The notes below the pieces were generated by a model. The model made no database searches and was not told the DNA's origin. It worked only from the letters and a program-made list of their open reading frames with translations. A program made the translations under genes and the position numbers. A stretch of DNA of 64,000 bases from AC2028 sp002373595 (GTDB lineage: Bacteria > Bacillota > Clostridia > Lachnospirales > Lachnospiraceae): NCBI GenBank assembly GCA_946616365.1, contig CAMOIX010000005.1, positions 31,589-95,588 on the forward strand, written 5' to 3'. Shown here piece by piece: positions 63,675-64,000 of this stretch (the stretch's first letter is position 1; each line of letters opens with the position of its first letter).

Positions 63675-64000
63675 ATGAAAAAGAAGCTTTTATCAGTTGT
63701 ACTCGCTGCAGCTATGACGCTCTCTGTTGCAGCATGCGGTAAGACTGAGCCGGCTACTACTCAGCCGTCTGAGCCCGCAACCAGCCAGACCTCTACCGGT
63801 TCTGACACAACTCCCGCTACTCCCGCAGGCCCCGATGCACGCGGAATGCAGGATGGAAAGTTTGTAGAGACCAGACATATCTCTGTTGAGCTCTACGATC
63901 GTAACGTTGACGGTGGTACCGAGGCCGGCAACAATGCATGGACCAAGTGGATCCAGCAGCAGATGCTCGATCGCTACAATGTAGAAGTTGAGTTCATCAC
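63675..64000 (+). CDS. Sugar ABC transporter substrate-binding lipoprotein, 3' end missing
   Basis: The gene runs off the right edge; 108 codons are visible. The ATG has AAAGGAGG 8-9 bases upstream. The N-terminus MKKKLLSVVLAAAMT is a signal peptide with the lipobox VAAC, cysteine at residue 21, followed by a Thr/Ser/Pro-rich linker and the start of the binding domain. Context after LplB and YtcP permeases points to the LipO-type solute-binding protein of this importer. Confidence 0.88.
   Translation, partial: MKKKLLSVVLAAAMTLSVAACGKTEPATTQPSEPATSQTSTGSDTTPATPAGPDARGMQDGKFVETRHISVELYDRNVDGGTEAGNNAWTKWIQQQMLDRYNVEVEFI

Overview
The window comes from a low-to-mid GC member of the Bacillota, most likely class Clostridia (Lachnospiraceae or a close rumen/gut relative). 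The support is a Firmicutes-type L10 leader RNA, sigma-A promoters with 17-bp spacers, strong AGGAGG ribosome binding sites, an LplB/YtcP-type sugar ABC transporter, LCP and GH25 cell-wall proteins, and no outer-membrane functions. No tRNA, rRNA or CRISPR array was seen. Genus cannot be given from sequence reading alone.

Layout. 1-2325: the end of a coiled-coil tail-anchored protein and a membrane LysM/G5/M23 peptidase. 2334-13600: rpmG-secE-nusG-rplK-rplA, then the L10 leader with rplJ-rplL, then rpoB-rpoC, each block with a recognisable promoter and the last closed by an intrinsic terminator. 13615-20015: rfbD, an ABC-exporter-like protein with destroyed ATPase motifs, a cytoplasmic GH43 enzyme and a convergent diguanylate cyclase; this block separates rpoC from the str operon. 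20088-24810: rpsL-rpsG-fusA and a separately promoted tuf. 24801-26281: a DUF2442 gene between two near-identical 43-bp repeats, and a DHH phosphoesterase. 26318-26835: a roughly 390-480 nt gene-free stretch with a consensus minus-strand promoter, several helices and a terminator-like hairpin, read here as an unidentified structured RNA.

26985-37627: thrH-like, truA, then an overlapping chain of surface-glycan genes: ABC exporter, SGNH hydrolase, GtrII-type glycosyltransferase, GtrB-type polyprenyl-phosphate glycosyltransferase, WecE-type sugar aminotransferase and three polytopic membrane proteins. 37634-59236: a large cell-surface polysaccharide locus: a degenerate SGNH protein, two anchored GH25 muramidases interleaved with rfbB, rfbA and rfbC, an ABC-2 permease and Wzt-like ATPase with a C-terminal sugar-binding domain, a methyltransferase-kinase fusion, two GT2 proteins, phosphoglucomutase, an LCP ligase and glmS. 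59265-64000: a second diguanylate cyclase, then a GntR-regulated carbohydrate ABC transporter that runs off the right edge.

How it fits together. Pgm makes glucose-1-phosphate; RfbA, RfbB, RfbC and RfbD make dTDP-L-rhamnose; WecE can divert the RfbB product to dTDP-Fuc4N. The GT2 enzymes would build a rhamnose-containing polymer, the methyltransferase-kinase could cap it as WbdD does in E. coli O8/O9a, the Wzm/Wzt pair would export it after recognising the cap, and LCP would attach it to peptidoglycan remodelled by the GH25 enzymes. The most interesting signals are this WbdD-like chain-termination module in a Gram-positive context, the unidentified RNA near 26.4-26.8 kb, the ATPase-dead ABC protein, and the acidic tyrosine-rich repeat tail on one GH25 protein.
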